Both the position numbers and the translations under genes were made by a program. Positions 1 through 11,400 of a stretch of DNA of 64,000 bases are shown here, piece after piece. The notes under the pieces were generated by a model. It saw only the letters and a list, made by a program, of their open reading frames with translations, was not told the DNA's origin and searched no databases. Each line of letters opens with the position of its first letter. Within the stretch, counting starts at the first letter, position 1. The DNA comes from Owenia fusiformis (taxonomy: Eukaryota; Annelida; Polychaeta; Sabellida; Oweniidae), in assembly GCA_903813345.2 (NCBI GenBank), contig CAIIXF020000006.1, positions 30,546,024 to 30,610,023 of the forward strand, written 5' to 3'.

Positions 1-1157
1 GTTGTATATGTATTTATTCAATGACTTTCAAATTACAGGAGATGATTGGCTGCATGATATAAATATATATTGTATTTCAAAATACTGTTTATCCAAAATA
101 TAATTGAATAAATATGTTATTCAATGATTTTTTCATATTATGCAAAATATAATATACCTGCATAAGATGTATTTCACTCAGCTAATACCTCGGATATTTT
201 CTTTTTATCTTACTCAAATCATTGAATAACCTAGATCTTCGCTCATCATGGATACATAGTGCAACTTTTCCAACCATTAGTTAAAGAAGAAAAATATAGG
301 ATTCAAATTACTCATTTAATGCAACTTTTCATGTCATTAGTTCAAGGGGGAAAATGGATTTAAATTACCCACTTACCCCTGTTAACAAGGACCTACATAA
401 TACAATCAGTAAAAGCTAATAGCCTACCATAGTTCAAATTGAGTAAGTATTTCTGATTTCAAAATGCTTTTAAAAGCTTCATATAATTTTGCTGCATTAA
501 AAAATCATTGATGGCAATCTACTCCACAAATAATCCAAGTCCATCTTATTTATATTATACAAGTATTATATCTCTAGACTAAGATATTAAATTTTAAGAT
601 TTAGAGAGCTGTTCATGTCTTGCTGTATGCATTCATTGTCAATATAATACTGATGACAAATAAGTCTTTTTAGCTCAATTTCAAATAGCTGCTATATCTA
701 TGAGTTCTAGTAATTGACTTAAAGGGTATGATAAGCTTCCCATCTTTTAAATTAGTATTCTATTTTTTTGAATTAGTTTTGCATTATTTAATATAATTTA
801 ATAACAGTTTTGGTGTCACCACCACAAGTGGTATTATAGTCTCCAACTTTTTTGTGGCATCAATTTCTTTAGCATTCAGCAGTTGGTGTTCGGTATATGT
901 AACAAATGGGAGGTGGTGATATATTATAATCTTATTAGTTTGTTCCAATTGTCTCATATTCACTCATTTCAATTAATTGTATGGACACATATTGTGATTC
1001 ATTTAATGGAATCACAAGTTGACTCATCTATGCCTATCATAGTATTTCAAATTTGTTTTTGTTATGTACATTGACATTTATTATTGGTATATGTTCTTCC
1101 TTTGTTGATTTGCATTGTTGTTTCACATTATTCAATTTACTCTTGTACCTAAGCAGC
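1..1157. other. AT-rich region downstream of the trefoil gene
   Basis: No coding region is supported here. It lies 3' of the minus-strand trefoil gene. One copy of a dispersed short inverted-repeat element sits at about 813-922. On the minus strand a AATAAA hexamer occurs at about 1078-1083, which could serve as a distal polyadenylation signal. Confidence 0.6.
813..922 (+). mobile_element. MITE-like element, GTCACCACC family (copy a)
   Basis: A segment of about 110 bp starts with GTGTCACCACC and ends with GGTGGTGAT, so its ends are inverted repeats. Its interior carries the phrases TATAGTCTCCAACTTTTTT and GTAACAAATGGGAGG. The same layout recurs at 8529-8640, 35214-35335 and 48362-48489, with a diverged copy near 19044-19150. 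No protein is encoded. It is a non-autonomous short element of unassigned family. Confidence 0.6.
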
Positions 1158-1490
1158 TTAATAGGATAATAAGGCACTAACTGTATTTGTCAATACAACT
1201 ATTACGGCTGTTTGAATAGCCACATGTCGGTGACATTTGTTAATTTCTGGTTCTACATCTTGTGCTTTTGTTTGGTAGTCAGATGATGCTCTTTTAGTTG
1301 TAGCAGTGATTGTAACACCATTCTGGGCCTTAGTTGTTGCATAATTCGAGCCTTTAGTTGTAACAACAATCAGGCATTTAGTTGTAACATCAGTCAGGTG
1401 TTTAGTTGTAACATCAGATGAGCGTGTAGTTGTTACTCCAGCCAGTCCTTTAATTGTAACATACGTAAGTTGGACCTTTAATTATTAAAT
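1158..1490 (-). other. Thr-rich VTTK-repeat open frame 3' of the trefoil gene
   Basis: On the minus strand a frame is open from a stop just above 1490 to a TAA at 1158-1160. It reads a degenerate 8-9-residue repeat, VTTK followed by four or five variable residues (VTTTRSSD, VTTKHLTD, VTTKCLIV, VTTKGSNY, ATTKAQNG), then a hydrophobic end. Thr-rich repeats of this kind are typical of O-glycosylated mucin-like stalks. It lies beyond the candidate terminal exon of the trefoil gene and no clear splice acceptor joins it. It may be an alternative or decayed 3' exon, or a minisatellite with a chance open frame. Confidence 0.3.
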
Positions 1491-1501
1491 CAATGGGGCC
1501 T

Positions 1502-1581
1502 TTAATTGTTATCATCCAAGCCTTCAGTTGTGAAATTTGGTTCATCTTGTGGAATCAAAATTGGTCTAGTTGTAGTTGCCT
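1502..1581 (-). other. Candidate (possibly bypassed) 3' exon of the trefoil gene
   Basis: The minus strand has an acceptor (TATATTTAG) just above 1581, followed by a frame that fits the phase-1 donor of the trefoil exons. It reads a short Thr/Pro-containing tail (ATTTRPILIPQDEPNFTTEG and a few more residues) to a TAA at 1502-1504. The last trefoil exon now carries a frameshifting 5-bp insertion and a stop before its donor, so this exon may no longer be translated. An AATAAA hexamer at about 1666-1671 lies between the two, which would let the transcript end before reaching it. Confidence 0.35.
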
Positions 1582-1811
1582 CTAAATATAGAAGAACAAA
1601 GGAGTTTCATTTCACTTTTGATAGGACTTTCATGTTTCTTGTTTTTAACCAAAACATCTTGATCTTTTATTCACAGATTGATAAATTATACATATTACAA
1701 ACCTGCACATAGAGCTGTTGCATATTTACAAAAACCCTAAAATGAACCACACTGCTTTCTGCAAGTAAACATGAGTTTAATAAAAGTATATTGAATAAAG
1801 TATTTGTGATA

Positions 1812-4800
1812 TACCTGTTACATTGAAATAAAGCACCAAGGAACTCCATTTATTGTGTCATCCCAGCAGCAACCACTACCAATACATTCAGCAGGACTTT
1901 TACCTGATGGCCCACAGTCAACTCGTTGTAGTGGATCTACCAAATCACACAATGCTGTGTCAACTGTAGGCTTTAATGTAGTTACTTCAGGCCATTCTGT
2001 TGATGGTTCTTCTGTTACAATTCCTAAAGCAACAGCACATTTTAGTAGTTATAAAGTCTCCTATATCACATACATATAATATTGCATAAATGTAATGTAA
2101 TGTATGGTTCTATACCTGTTACTTTGAAGCACCAAGGAACTCCACCAATTTTATCATCCCAACAGCAATCACTTGCAATACATTCAGCAGGACGTATACC
2201 TGATGGCCCACAGTTAACTCGTTGTAGTGGATCTACCAAATCACACAATGCTGTGTCAACTGTAGGCTTAAATGTAGTTGCTTCAGGCCATTCTGTTGAT
2301 GATTCTTCTGTTACAATTCCTAAAGCAACAGCACATTTTAGTAGTTATAAAGTCTCCTATATCACATACATATAATATTGCATAAATGTATTGTAATGTA
2401 TGGTTCTATACCTGTTACTTTGAAGCACCAAGGAACTCCACCAATTTTATCATCCCAGCAGCAACCACTACCAATACATTCAGCAGGACTTTTACCTGAT
2501 GGCCCACAGTCAACTCGTTGTTGTGGATCTACCAAATCACACAATGCTGTGTCAACTGTAGGCTTTAATGTAGTTACTTCAGGCCATTCTGTTGATGATT
2601 CTTCTGTAACAATTCCTAAAGCAACAGCACATTTAAGTAGGTATGAAGTCTAATATATCACATACATATAATATGGCATGAGTGTATTGTAATGTATGGT
2701 TCTATACCTGTTACTTTGAAGCACCAAGGAACTCCACCAATTTTATCATCCCAGCAGCAACCACTACCAATACATTCAGCAGGACTTTTACCTGATGGCC
2801 AACAGTTAACTCGTAGTAGTGGATCTACCAAATCACACAATGCTGTGTCAACTGTAGGCTTAAATGTAGTTGCTTCAGGCCATTCTGTTGATGGTTCTTC
2901 TGTTACAATTCCTAAAGCAACAGCACATTTAAGTAGGTATGAAGTCTAATATATCACATACATATGATATTTCAGAAGTGTATTGTAATGTATGGTTCTA
3001 TACCTGTTACTTTGAAGCACCAAGGAACTCCACTAATTTTATCATCCCAACAGCAACCGCTAGCAATACATTCAGCAGGACTTTTACCTGATGGCCAACA
3101 GTTAACTCGTTGTAGTGGATCTACCAAATCACACAATGCTGTGTCAACTGTAGGCTTTAATGTAGTTACTTCAGGCCATTCTGTTGATGATTCTTCTGTT
3201 ACAATTCCTAAAGCAACAGCACATTTTAGTAGGTATGAAGTCTAATATATCACATACATATAATATGGCATGAGTGTATTGTAATGTATGGTTCTATACC
3301 TGTTACTTTGAAGCACCAAGGAACTCCACCAATTTTATCATCCCAGCAGCAACCACTACCAATACATTCAGCAGGACTTTTACCTGATGGCCAACAGTTA
3401 ACTCGTAGTAGTGGATCTACCAAATCACACAATGCTGTGTCAACTGTAGGCTTAAATGTAGTTACTTCAGGCCATTCTGTTGATGATTCTTCTGTAACAA
3501 TTCCTAAAGCAACAGCACATTTAAGTAGGTATGAAGTCTAATATATCACATACATATAATATGGCATGAGTGTATTGTAATGTATGGTTCTATACCTGTT
3601 ACTTTGAAGCACCAAGGAACTCCACCAATTTTATCATCCCAGCAGCAACCACTACCAATACATTCAGCAGGACTTTTACCTGATGGCCAACAGTTAACTC
3701 GTTGTAGTGGATCTACCAAATCACACAATGCTGTGTCAACTGTAGGCTTTAATGTAGTTACTTCAGGCCATTCTGTTGATGATTCTTCTGTAACAATTCC
3801 TAAAGCAACAGCACATTTAAGTAGGTATGAAGTCTAATATATCACATACATATAATATGGCATGAGTGTATTGTAATGTATGGTTCTATACCTGTTACTT
3901 TGAAGCACCAAGGAACTCCACCAATTTTATCATCCCAGCAGCAACTACTACCAATGCATTCAGCAGGACTTTTACCTGATGGCCAACAGTTAACTCGTTG
4001 TAGTGGATCTACCAAATCACACAATGCTGTGTCAACTGTAGGCTTTAATGTAGTTACTTCAGGCCATTCTGTTGATGATTCTTCTGTAACAATTCCTAAA
4101 GCAACAGCACATTTAAGTAGGTATGAAGTCTAATATATCACATACATATAATATGGCATGAGTGTATTGTAATGTATGGTTCTATACCTGTTACTTTGAA
4201 GCACCAAGGAACTCCACCAATTTTATCATCCCAACAGCAACCGCTAGCAATACATTCAGCAGGACTTATACCTGATGGCCCACAGTCAACTCGTTGTTGT
4301 GGATCTACCAAATCACACAATGCTGTGTCAACTGTAGGCTTAAATGTAGTTGCTTCAGGCCATTCTGTTGATGGTTCTTCTGTTACAATTCCTAAAGCAA
4401 CAGCACATTTAAGTAGGTATGAAGTCTAATATATCACATACATATGATATTTCAGAAGTGTATTGTAATGTATGGTTCTATACCTGTTACTTTGAAGCAC
4501 CAAGGAACTCCACTAATTTTATCATCCCAACAGCAACCGCTAGCAATACATTCAGCAGGACTTATACCTGATGGCCCACAGTCAACTCGTTGTTGTGGAT
4601 CTACCAAATCACACAATGCTGTGTCAACTGTAGGCTTAAATGTAGTTGCTTCAGGCCATTCTGTTGATGGTTCTTCTGTTACAATTCCTAAAGCAACAGC
4701 ACATTTAAGTAGGTATGAAGTCTAATATATCACATACATATGATATTTCAGAAGTGTATTGTAATGTATGGTTCTATACCTGTTACTTTGAAGCACCAAG

Positions 4801-5872
4801 GAACTCCACTAATTTTATCATCCCAACAGCAACCGCTAGCAATACATTCAGCAGGACTTATACCTGATGGCCCACAGTCAACTCGTTGTTGTGGATCTAC
4901 CAAATCACACAATGCTGTGTCAACTGTAGGCTTAAATGTAGTTGCTTCAGGCCATTCTGTTGATGGTTCTTCTGTTACAATTCCTAAAGCAACAGCACAT
5001 TTAAGTAGGTATGAAGTCTAATATATCACATACATATGATATTTCAGAAGTGTATTGTAATGTATGGTTCTATACCTGTTACTTTGAAGCACCAAGGAAC
5101 TCCACTAATTTTATCATCCCAACAGCAACCGCTAGCAATACATTCAGCAGGACTTATACCTGATGGCCCACAGTCAACTCGTTGTTGTGGATCTACCAAA
5201 TCACACAATGCTGTGTCAACTGTAGGCTTTAATGTAGTTACTTCAGGCCATTCTGTTGATGGTTCTTCTGTTACAATTCCTAAAGCAACAGCACATTTAA
5301 GTAGGTATGAAGTCTAATATATCACATACATATAATATTGCATAAATGTATTGTAATGTATGGTTCTATACCTGTTACTTTGAAGCACCAAGGAACTCCA
5401 CCAATTTTATCATCCCAACAGCAACCACTCGCAATACATTCAGCAGGACTGATACCTGATGGCCCACAGTCAACTCGTTGTTGTGGATCTACCAAATCAC
5501 ACAATGCTGTGTCAACTGTAGGCTTAAATGTAGTTGCTTCAGGCCATTCTGTTGATGGTTCTTCTGTTACAATTCCTAAAGCAACAGCACATTTTAGTAG
5601 GTATGAAGTCTAATATATCACATACATATGATATTTCAGAAGTGTATTGTAATGTATGGTTCTATACCTGTTACTTTGAAGCACCAAGGAACTCCACTAA
5701 TTTTATCATCCCAACAGCAACCGCTAGCAATACATTCAGCAGGACTTATACCTGATGGCCCACAGTCAACTCGTTGTAGTGGATCTACCAAAGTACACAA
5801 TGATGGTCCATCATCTACTATAGCTACTGCTATTTCCGGAACCAATAAACAGATTATTGAAATCATAAAACA
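1812..5872 (-). repeat. 296-bp tandem exon-intron repeat array (14 trefoil units)
   Basis: Donor positions from 2116 to 5668 are spaced at exactly 296 bp for twelve steps, with no net indel in either exon (204 nt) or intron (92 nt). The final unit is 5 bp longer. Introns are as alike as exons, pointing to recent whole-unit duplication or gene conversion. Units at 4484, 4780 and 5076 are nearly identical. Sub-variants are mosaic: NCWPSGKS versus DCGPSGIS, LLRV/LQRV/QQRV, IGSG versus IASG, and KIGG versus KISG occur in different combinations. Two intron 5' variants are also shuffled among units. Confidence 0.95.
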
Positions 5873-6153
5873 CGATATGGAAAATAACGACATGTTTACA
5901 GATATTAGTATTAGAAAGATGAACCCCTGGTCTCCCAAATTATGATCTAACACACAAAGCAATAATGTTTAATAGCCCCCCATTGAATATTTCACTCATA
6001 CCAAACCCATTAGAATATCCTTGACATAAGATATGGTTAAGAATTTAAATATTGAAATAGATTATTTCAATACTTACGTTTTGAATGTGATCCAGATTTC
6101 AACAACAAATTTAATAAACATCCAAAAATAAGATTTACAGCAGAGGACTCCAT
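1815..6153 (-). CDS. Secreted protein with 14 tandem trefoil (P-type) domains
   Basis: Predicted secreted 963-residue protein. Exon 1 (6078-6153) begins at ATG and encodes a signal peptide with core LIFGCLLNLLLKSGSHS. Exon 2 (5668-5829) holds the first trefoil. Exons 3-14 are twelve 204-nt exons with lower ends at 5372, 5076, 4780, 4484, 4188, 3892, 3596, 3300, 3004, 2708, 2412 and 2116. Exon 15 runs 2023-1815, with a stop at 1818-1820. Each module has a Thr/Pro/Glu-rich linker (EEPSTEWPEATTFKP), then a six-Cys trefoil: LCDLVDP, RVxCGPSG, AECI, GCCWDD, GVPWCF. All introns are phase 1 and 92 nt. Trefoil domains are compact disulphide folds found in mucosal peptides and some glycosidases; no enzyme domain is present here. 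No Cys is lost in any copy. Function is not known: mucus or matrix protein, ligand or decoy for the neighbouring trefoil receptor are all possible. Confidence 0.85.
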
Positions 6154-8233
6154 TATTGTCTAATCAATCATAGGATCATAGTTTTCAGTGGTGTAAACAG
6201 CCAAGACTTTTGTGTTACCTCTATTCATATAAGAACTCAATTAAGGTTATATATTTTATGCCCAAGTTAAACACAATGACATAATGCACTTGAATGTCTC
6301 AATATGTTTAGAGATATATAGACAGAAGTAAGGAGATAATTTGATGATTCATAGCACTCAAAGCACTCATGTATTTTCTACTTCTTCATTGTGTTTATGG
6401 CCCTTATAATTTATCAAGATTATCCTCTAAATTCACACATAAGACATAAAACTCTTAAAATAGTACTAAACTTATGTCTATTTTGAATGTTCATCCAGTC
6501 TAAGAATGTAAAATAATCAGATTGTCATGTCACATGGGAAGGATGTCAGAAATATCAAAAGCACTCAAATACCGTTGGCCCGATTCTGTTCATATTTTGT
6601 ACACATATACCCTATGGGGGTAGAAATTCTGCTCGAAAGCCGATATTCAAAATGGCCGCTCATTTCAAAATGGCGGCCATTTTAGTGTCGAATTTACAGT
6701 AATTTAGGTGCAATATGTAAAACTGTAATAGCAATATGTTTTAGATGTAAAAAAATTATATAGGACACTAATAAAGCTAGAAATTTAGATATTAAAGAAG
6801 CACATGGCAGCCAATTTGAAAAATGGCGGCCTTTACTCGTTATTTTACGATTTCTGCTGTAACTCGAAAAGTAGTGGAGCTATTTTGTTCATATTTGGTA
6901 TGTGAATATTATAAGCATGGCACATGGTCTAATGACACTTTTGGTAGAAGGCGGCCATTTTGAAAAATGGCGGCCATTTTGAAAAATGGCCACCATTTTA
7001 ACGTATTTTACTATAACTCGAAAAGTAGTGGAGAGATTTTGTTCATATTTGGTATGTGAATACTATAAGCCTGACACACTGTCCTATGACACTTTTGGTA
7101 GAAGGTGGCCATTTTGAAAAAAATTTTGAAAATGGCCACCATTTTAACATATTTAATATAACTCGAAAAGTAGTGAAGCGATTTTGTTCATATTTGGTAT
7201 GTGAATACTATAAGCATGGCACACTGTCTAATGACATTTTTGGTAGAAGGCGGCCATTTTGAAAAATGGCCGCCATTTTAACGTATTTTACTATAACTCG
7301 AAAAGTAGTGGAGCGATTTTGTTTATATTTGGTATGTAAATACTATAAGCACGGCACACTTTATAATGGCACTTTTGGTAGAAGGTGGCCATTTTGAAAA
7401 ATGGCCACCATTTTACCGTATTTTACTATAACTTGAAAAGTAGTGGAGGGATTTTGTTCATTTTTGGTATGTGAATACTATAAGCATGGCACATGGTCTA
7501 ATGACACTTTTGGTAGAAGGCGACCATTTTGTAAAATGGCTGCCATTTTTGCTATATACTTTGTTTGTAAAAATGCCCTCCATGGCTGTTCGATGGGATT
7601 TGCTACGCTTTGGCGTTGCCGTTGTTCTGGTTACTTATTTATTGGTCTCTTGAAGTTCTATGACAATATGCAAATAAATAAATATCTGCATGCCATGCAT
7701 AAATTGTTTTCTCAACAAGTCATAACATTGTCATTTACTTATATTTTACATGTTATACATGTATTATGAACTTCCAATCACTTTGTGTACCTTACATTTA
7801 GGTCTTTGTTTTACAGAGGGGAAGGTTATAGTTTCACTGCCAACTGTAAAAATACAGTTTTGTTGATCTGGAGATTAATGATGAAATCATTTTTAAAGAC
7901 TAAAAACAATTTGTTCTGAGTTGACTGCTTTGGTTCCATATCTCATATACAGGATTGCCAGTGATTCTGTGATTCCAATTAAATATAAAATATTAAATAA
8001 ATGGTAAGTAGCTGTTATTGGATATGAAGGAAAAGTCACAATAAATATTATAAAGAGGATTTTCACTATATACTACCAATGTTACTATCCTTGATTTAAA
8101 AAGCAGGCTTGTAATAATGACATGGAATTACAATTAAACTCAATTCTTCCAACAAAAAGTTAAGAAGTTGACTCAAGTTTTATATACTGACATCAAATCA
8201 TCATCCTGATGTCCATGCATTTTTATATAGTCA
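6154..8233. other. Intergenic region between the trefoil gene and the receptor kinase gene
   Basis: This 2-kb gap separates two minus-strand genes. Just upstream of the trefoil-gene ATG, the minus strand has TATA-like runs at about 6220-6260, a possible promoter. The middle (about 6560-7640) is a mosaic minisatellite element. The remainder (7640-8233) is AT-rich and would hold the 3' end of the receptor kinase transcript. No coding region is supported. Confidence 0.6.
6560..7640 (+). mobile_element. Minisatellite-bearing element, GGCGGCC type, 5'-truncated copy
   Basis: The segment starts inside the element (CAAATACCGTTGGCCCGATT) without the (GTCC)n head seen at 12486. It then has about six tandem units of 120-140 bp. 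Each unit reads TAACTCGAAAAGTAGTGGAG, TTTGGTATGTGAATACTATA and ACACTTTTGGTAGAAGG, then a GC-rich hairpin made of GGCGGCCATTTT and its reverse complement. It ends with GTTCGATGGGATTTGCTACG and GGCGTTGCCGTTGTTCTGG, the same 3' end as the copy at 12486-14021. No convincing protein is encoded. Confidence 0.8.
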
Positions 8234-8498
8234 TTACACATAACCATCATCATTTTCCACATTCATATTGACATAGCTTGGCTGATTATAAATTTGAACC
8301 GGTGAATGTCCATATGCATGATTTATCCCTTCAGACTCTTTACCCTCAGTAACACTTCTTTGCATGCTTGTAGATGTTTGTGGTGCTTGGCAGTGTTTCT
8401 CATTTGCTTTTAGGATATCTGTTTCCTTTTGTACAATATGAGCAAATCTGGGTCTTGCATGTGGGTCATTGTTCCAGCAGTTCCACATGATTTGATAT
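8234..8498 (-). other. Receptor kinase tail with YVNM docking motif
   Basis: The last exon finishes the kinase lobe ([18 protein letters not shown]) and adds about 65 residues of tail. Near its end is Y878-V-N-M, which fits both the YxxM consensus for PI3-kinase p85 SH2 domains and the YxN consensus for GRB2. Y889 is the second-last residue. MET also carries its docking tyrosines in a short C-terminal tail. That these sites are used is inference. Confidence 0.65.
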
Positions 8499-11400
8499 CT
8501 AAACATTCATTGTCAAATTATGTTAACCAAAACATTAACATGCAAAATGTCACCTACTGTCACTTGTTACAGACACTTGATGCCAACCATCAAACACCAT
8601 CCAATAAAAAAAGTTAAAGACCAGTTCTGGTGGTGACATAAAATACAATAATTCATATACTATGTTACACATTATCCTTCATTTTAAACTACAATGTTTT
8701 GACTTTAATTTGACTCTGCTTACAATATGCATGTACTAAGGAACTTACATTTCACTTGGAAGACGTGCTGGTTTATCTAGACGATGTCCTGATAACACAT
8801 ATGACTTTATAGCATATGAATCCACATGAGCATATGGTGTCCCACCTCTAGTGAACACCTCCCACATAAGAACACCATAAGACCACTGAAATAACAAGTG
8901 AATCATATCATACATAAGCACATTAGCCAAAGAAAACCCCCAAAAAGTATCAAGAATTAGTTGGAAAAATAAACATATAGGGGTATAGTTGGTAATTAGA
9001 AAAGAAATCTAAACATCAACATGTTACTGCATGATAAAATATCTTAAATCTGCATATCATGACTTGGCCATAAACAGTAGGTTATAAATGCTTGGACTGT
9101 TACCACATCAGACATGCTGCTATATTTCCCATCCCTCAGACTTTCGGGAGCCAACCACCTGACAGGAAGTGGGCGAGATAGGGTTGTGTCCATATAGTAG
9201 GTATCAGAATAGATGTCCCTTGACAGACCAAAGTCCGCTATCTTAATGGTCAAGTCTGATGACACCCTAAGAACATTGAGTCAAAAGTACTTAAAATTGA
9301 AATGTGACTTCATGATTATGAAATTGTCAAATTTTATATCGGAGGATCTAATCCTTTTTTTGTAACTCCAGATTATATGGAATGCTTATGCAACAAAAAG
9401 CTAGTTGACCTGATGTTTGATTAGAGATCAAAAATAAGGTTACTCACATACAGTTTCTGGCTGCTAAATCCCTATGCACAAATCTTTTAAAAGCAAGATA
9501 TTCCATCCCACTGGCTACTTGAAGACAGAAATTGAACAAGTCCCTCATAGTAAATACCTAGAACATGAAGTTTATAAACTCATATTTTACAGTTGATTTA
9601 AAAGTACAACTGTTCAATTTTTGGAATCTTGAATTTCTCTAAGTAAAGTTTATAATACAAAGGTTATGTATAACTCAATGATTATCAGTATAACCATATA
9701 GGCTCACCTGCTTTTCATCTCTTACATATGTCTTTAAATCTTTGTTAGCCATATGAGGGAGAACAACATATGGGATATCTTTGTCAAGGGCTACTCCAAT
9801 GAGGTTTAGAACATTGGGATGCTCAAAATCCTTCATAACCAAAGCCTCCTTCATGAAGTCTGAGAGATCATTTTCAGAGCAATTTGACTTTTTGATAGTC
9901 TTTATGGCTACTGCTTGATCTTGTGCAACTCCTTTGTACACTACACCAAACTGACCTACAGTATGAAAAATCTGTTAAGTTAATTAATTGGTTCACCACT
10001 CTTTTCCTGAATGTAAGTTAAGTTTATCTGGGATGATATAATCTCCTTATTTTGTATGCCCATTATTGTGTAGAGAATTGTAGTCACATTTTGACAAAGG
10101 TTCCTTACTTACATTTTCAATAATTTCTATAAATCCTTTTCTTGAAAGTCAAGTCTTAAACATTCAAATGTTTTGGCGATTGTAGCATTCAGATATGTCA
10201 TTTATGAATTACCTTGGCCCAGAATTTCTTCGATCTCAATGTCTTTGTATTCCAGCTTTCTTTTTCCAAGCATAGTTACTAATGTATCATCAAGGGCTGA
10301 TAACTTAATACGACTGTCCACTAAAAATGATTTATTATAAATCAATTCATTTTCATTTTTTTCAACCTACATATGGATTAAAGAGTAATCAAAGAATTGT
10401 ATAATTAAAAATACTTAAAATAAATTTAATTAAAAATTGAGATGTGAGTCATCGGCTTATTTCACCATGATTGAGTGCCGTTATCAATCTATGTACAAAC
10501 TTACCATATTCCCCATCATCCCCCAAAACTGCCATGTTAATAAACTCTGTTGCTTTGGACTTATTTAGTATTTTGCGACATCTTCTTACAATGCATACTG
10601 TTACCACAACTAAGATAACAAATGCAGCAGCTGACAAAGATATGATCCAAACCATGGGCACATAAATGACATGGCCAACTGAATATTTTCTTCCAATTTC
10701 ACCAACTTGTGCCTTAAACAATAAAAAACATAGTGAGGCTTCATCAATTGATCCATTTATTTTTGTTGTACTGTTATATTCACTGATTTATTTCATTAAA
10801 GCAATTATAAATCATCTGAAATATATCTTCTCACATTTTGAGTCATAGTATATGGTAAAATGATTGATAATGTACCATGGACCTGAAGATTGTGGCGTAC
10901 CTCATGGTTTCAGTGTACAAATGACATAAATATATGAGATATGGAAACAATTTTATATTTGATATGGAAACAATTTTATATTTGATATAGAAATAATTTT
11001 AAAACATGCATATTACCAATGTGAAAAGTGAGAAATTTGGTCCTGCTTCAAGTTCTCCATATCCTGGTTGTTCTTCAGGTAGCTTACATAACAGCTCTTT
11101 TGCAGTGAGCAGTTGTACTTCACACTCTCCATCACCAACTTTGACACGCATATCTTCTGCAGTTACACCCCCAGAGGGAGTTATCACCTAAATAAATTGA
11201 TCATGTATACACTAATCTCTCCAGCATTAGAGTAATCTAATGATTCTTGTTGAATTATAAAATGTTTCCTTGGTAGAAATTTAGTTGCACCTTGACCAAA
11301 GGAGAGAAGTTTGTTGAAGATTTGAGGAGATATTTGTTTGATAATTTAAAAAAAAAATACAAGAGATAATTTGTCATTAATATTGTGTAAAATAGTCTCA

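Noticed and set aside
1812-5872. Regularly spaced repeats as a CRISPR-like array
   Set aside because: Units are 296 bp, coding, without distinct spacers, and in an animal genome.
1855-5945. Repeated 85-105-codon plus-strand frames across the trefoil array
   Set aside because: They are antisense shadows of the trefoil exons plus introns; the minus strand carries all six conserved cysteines and matching splice sites.
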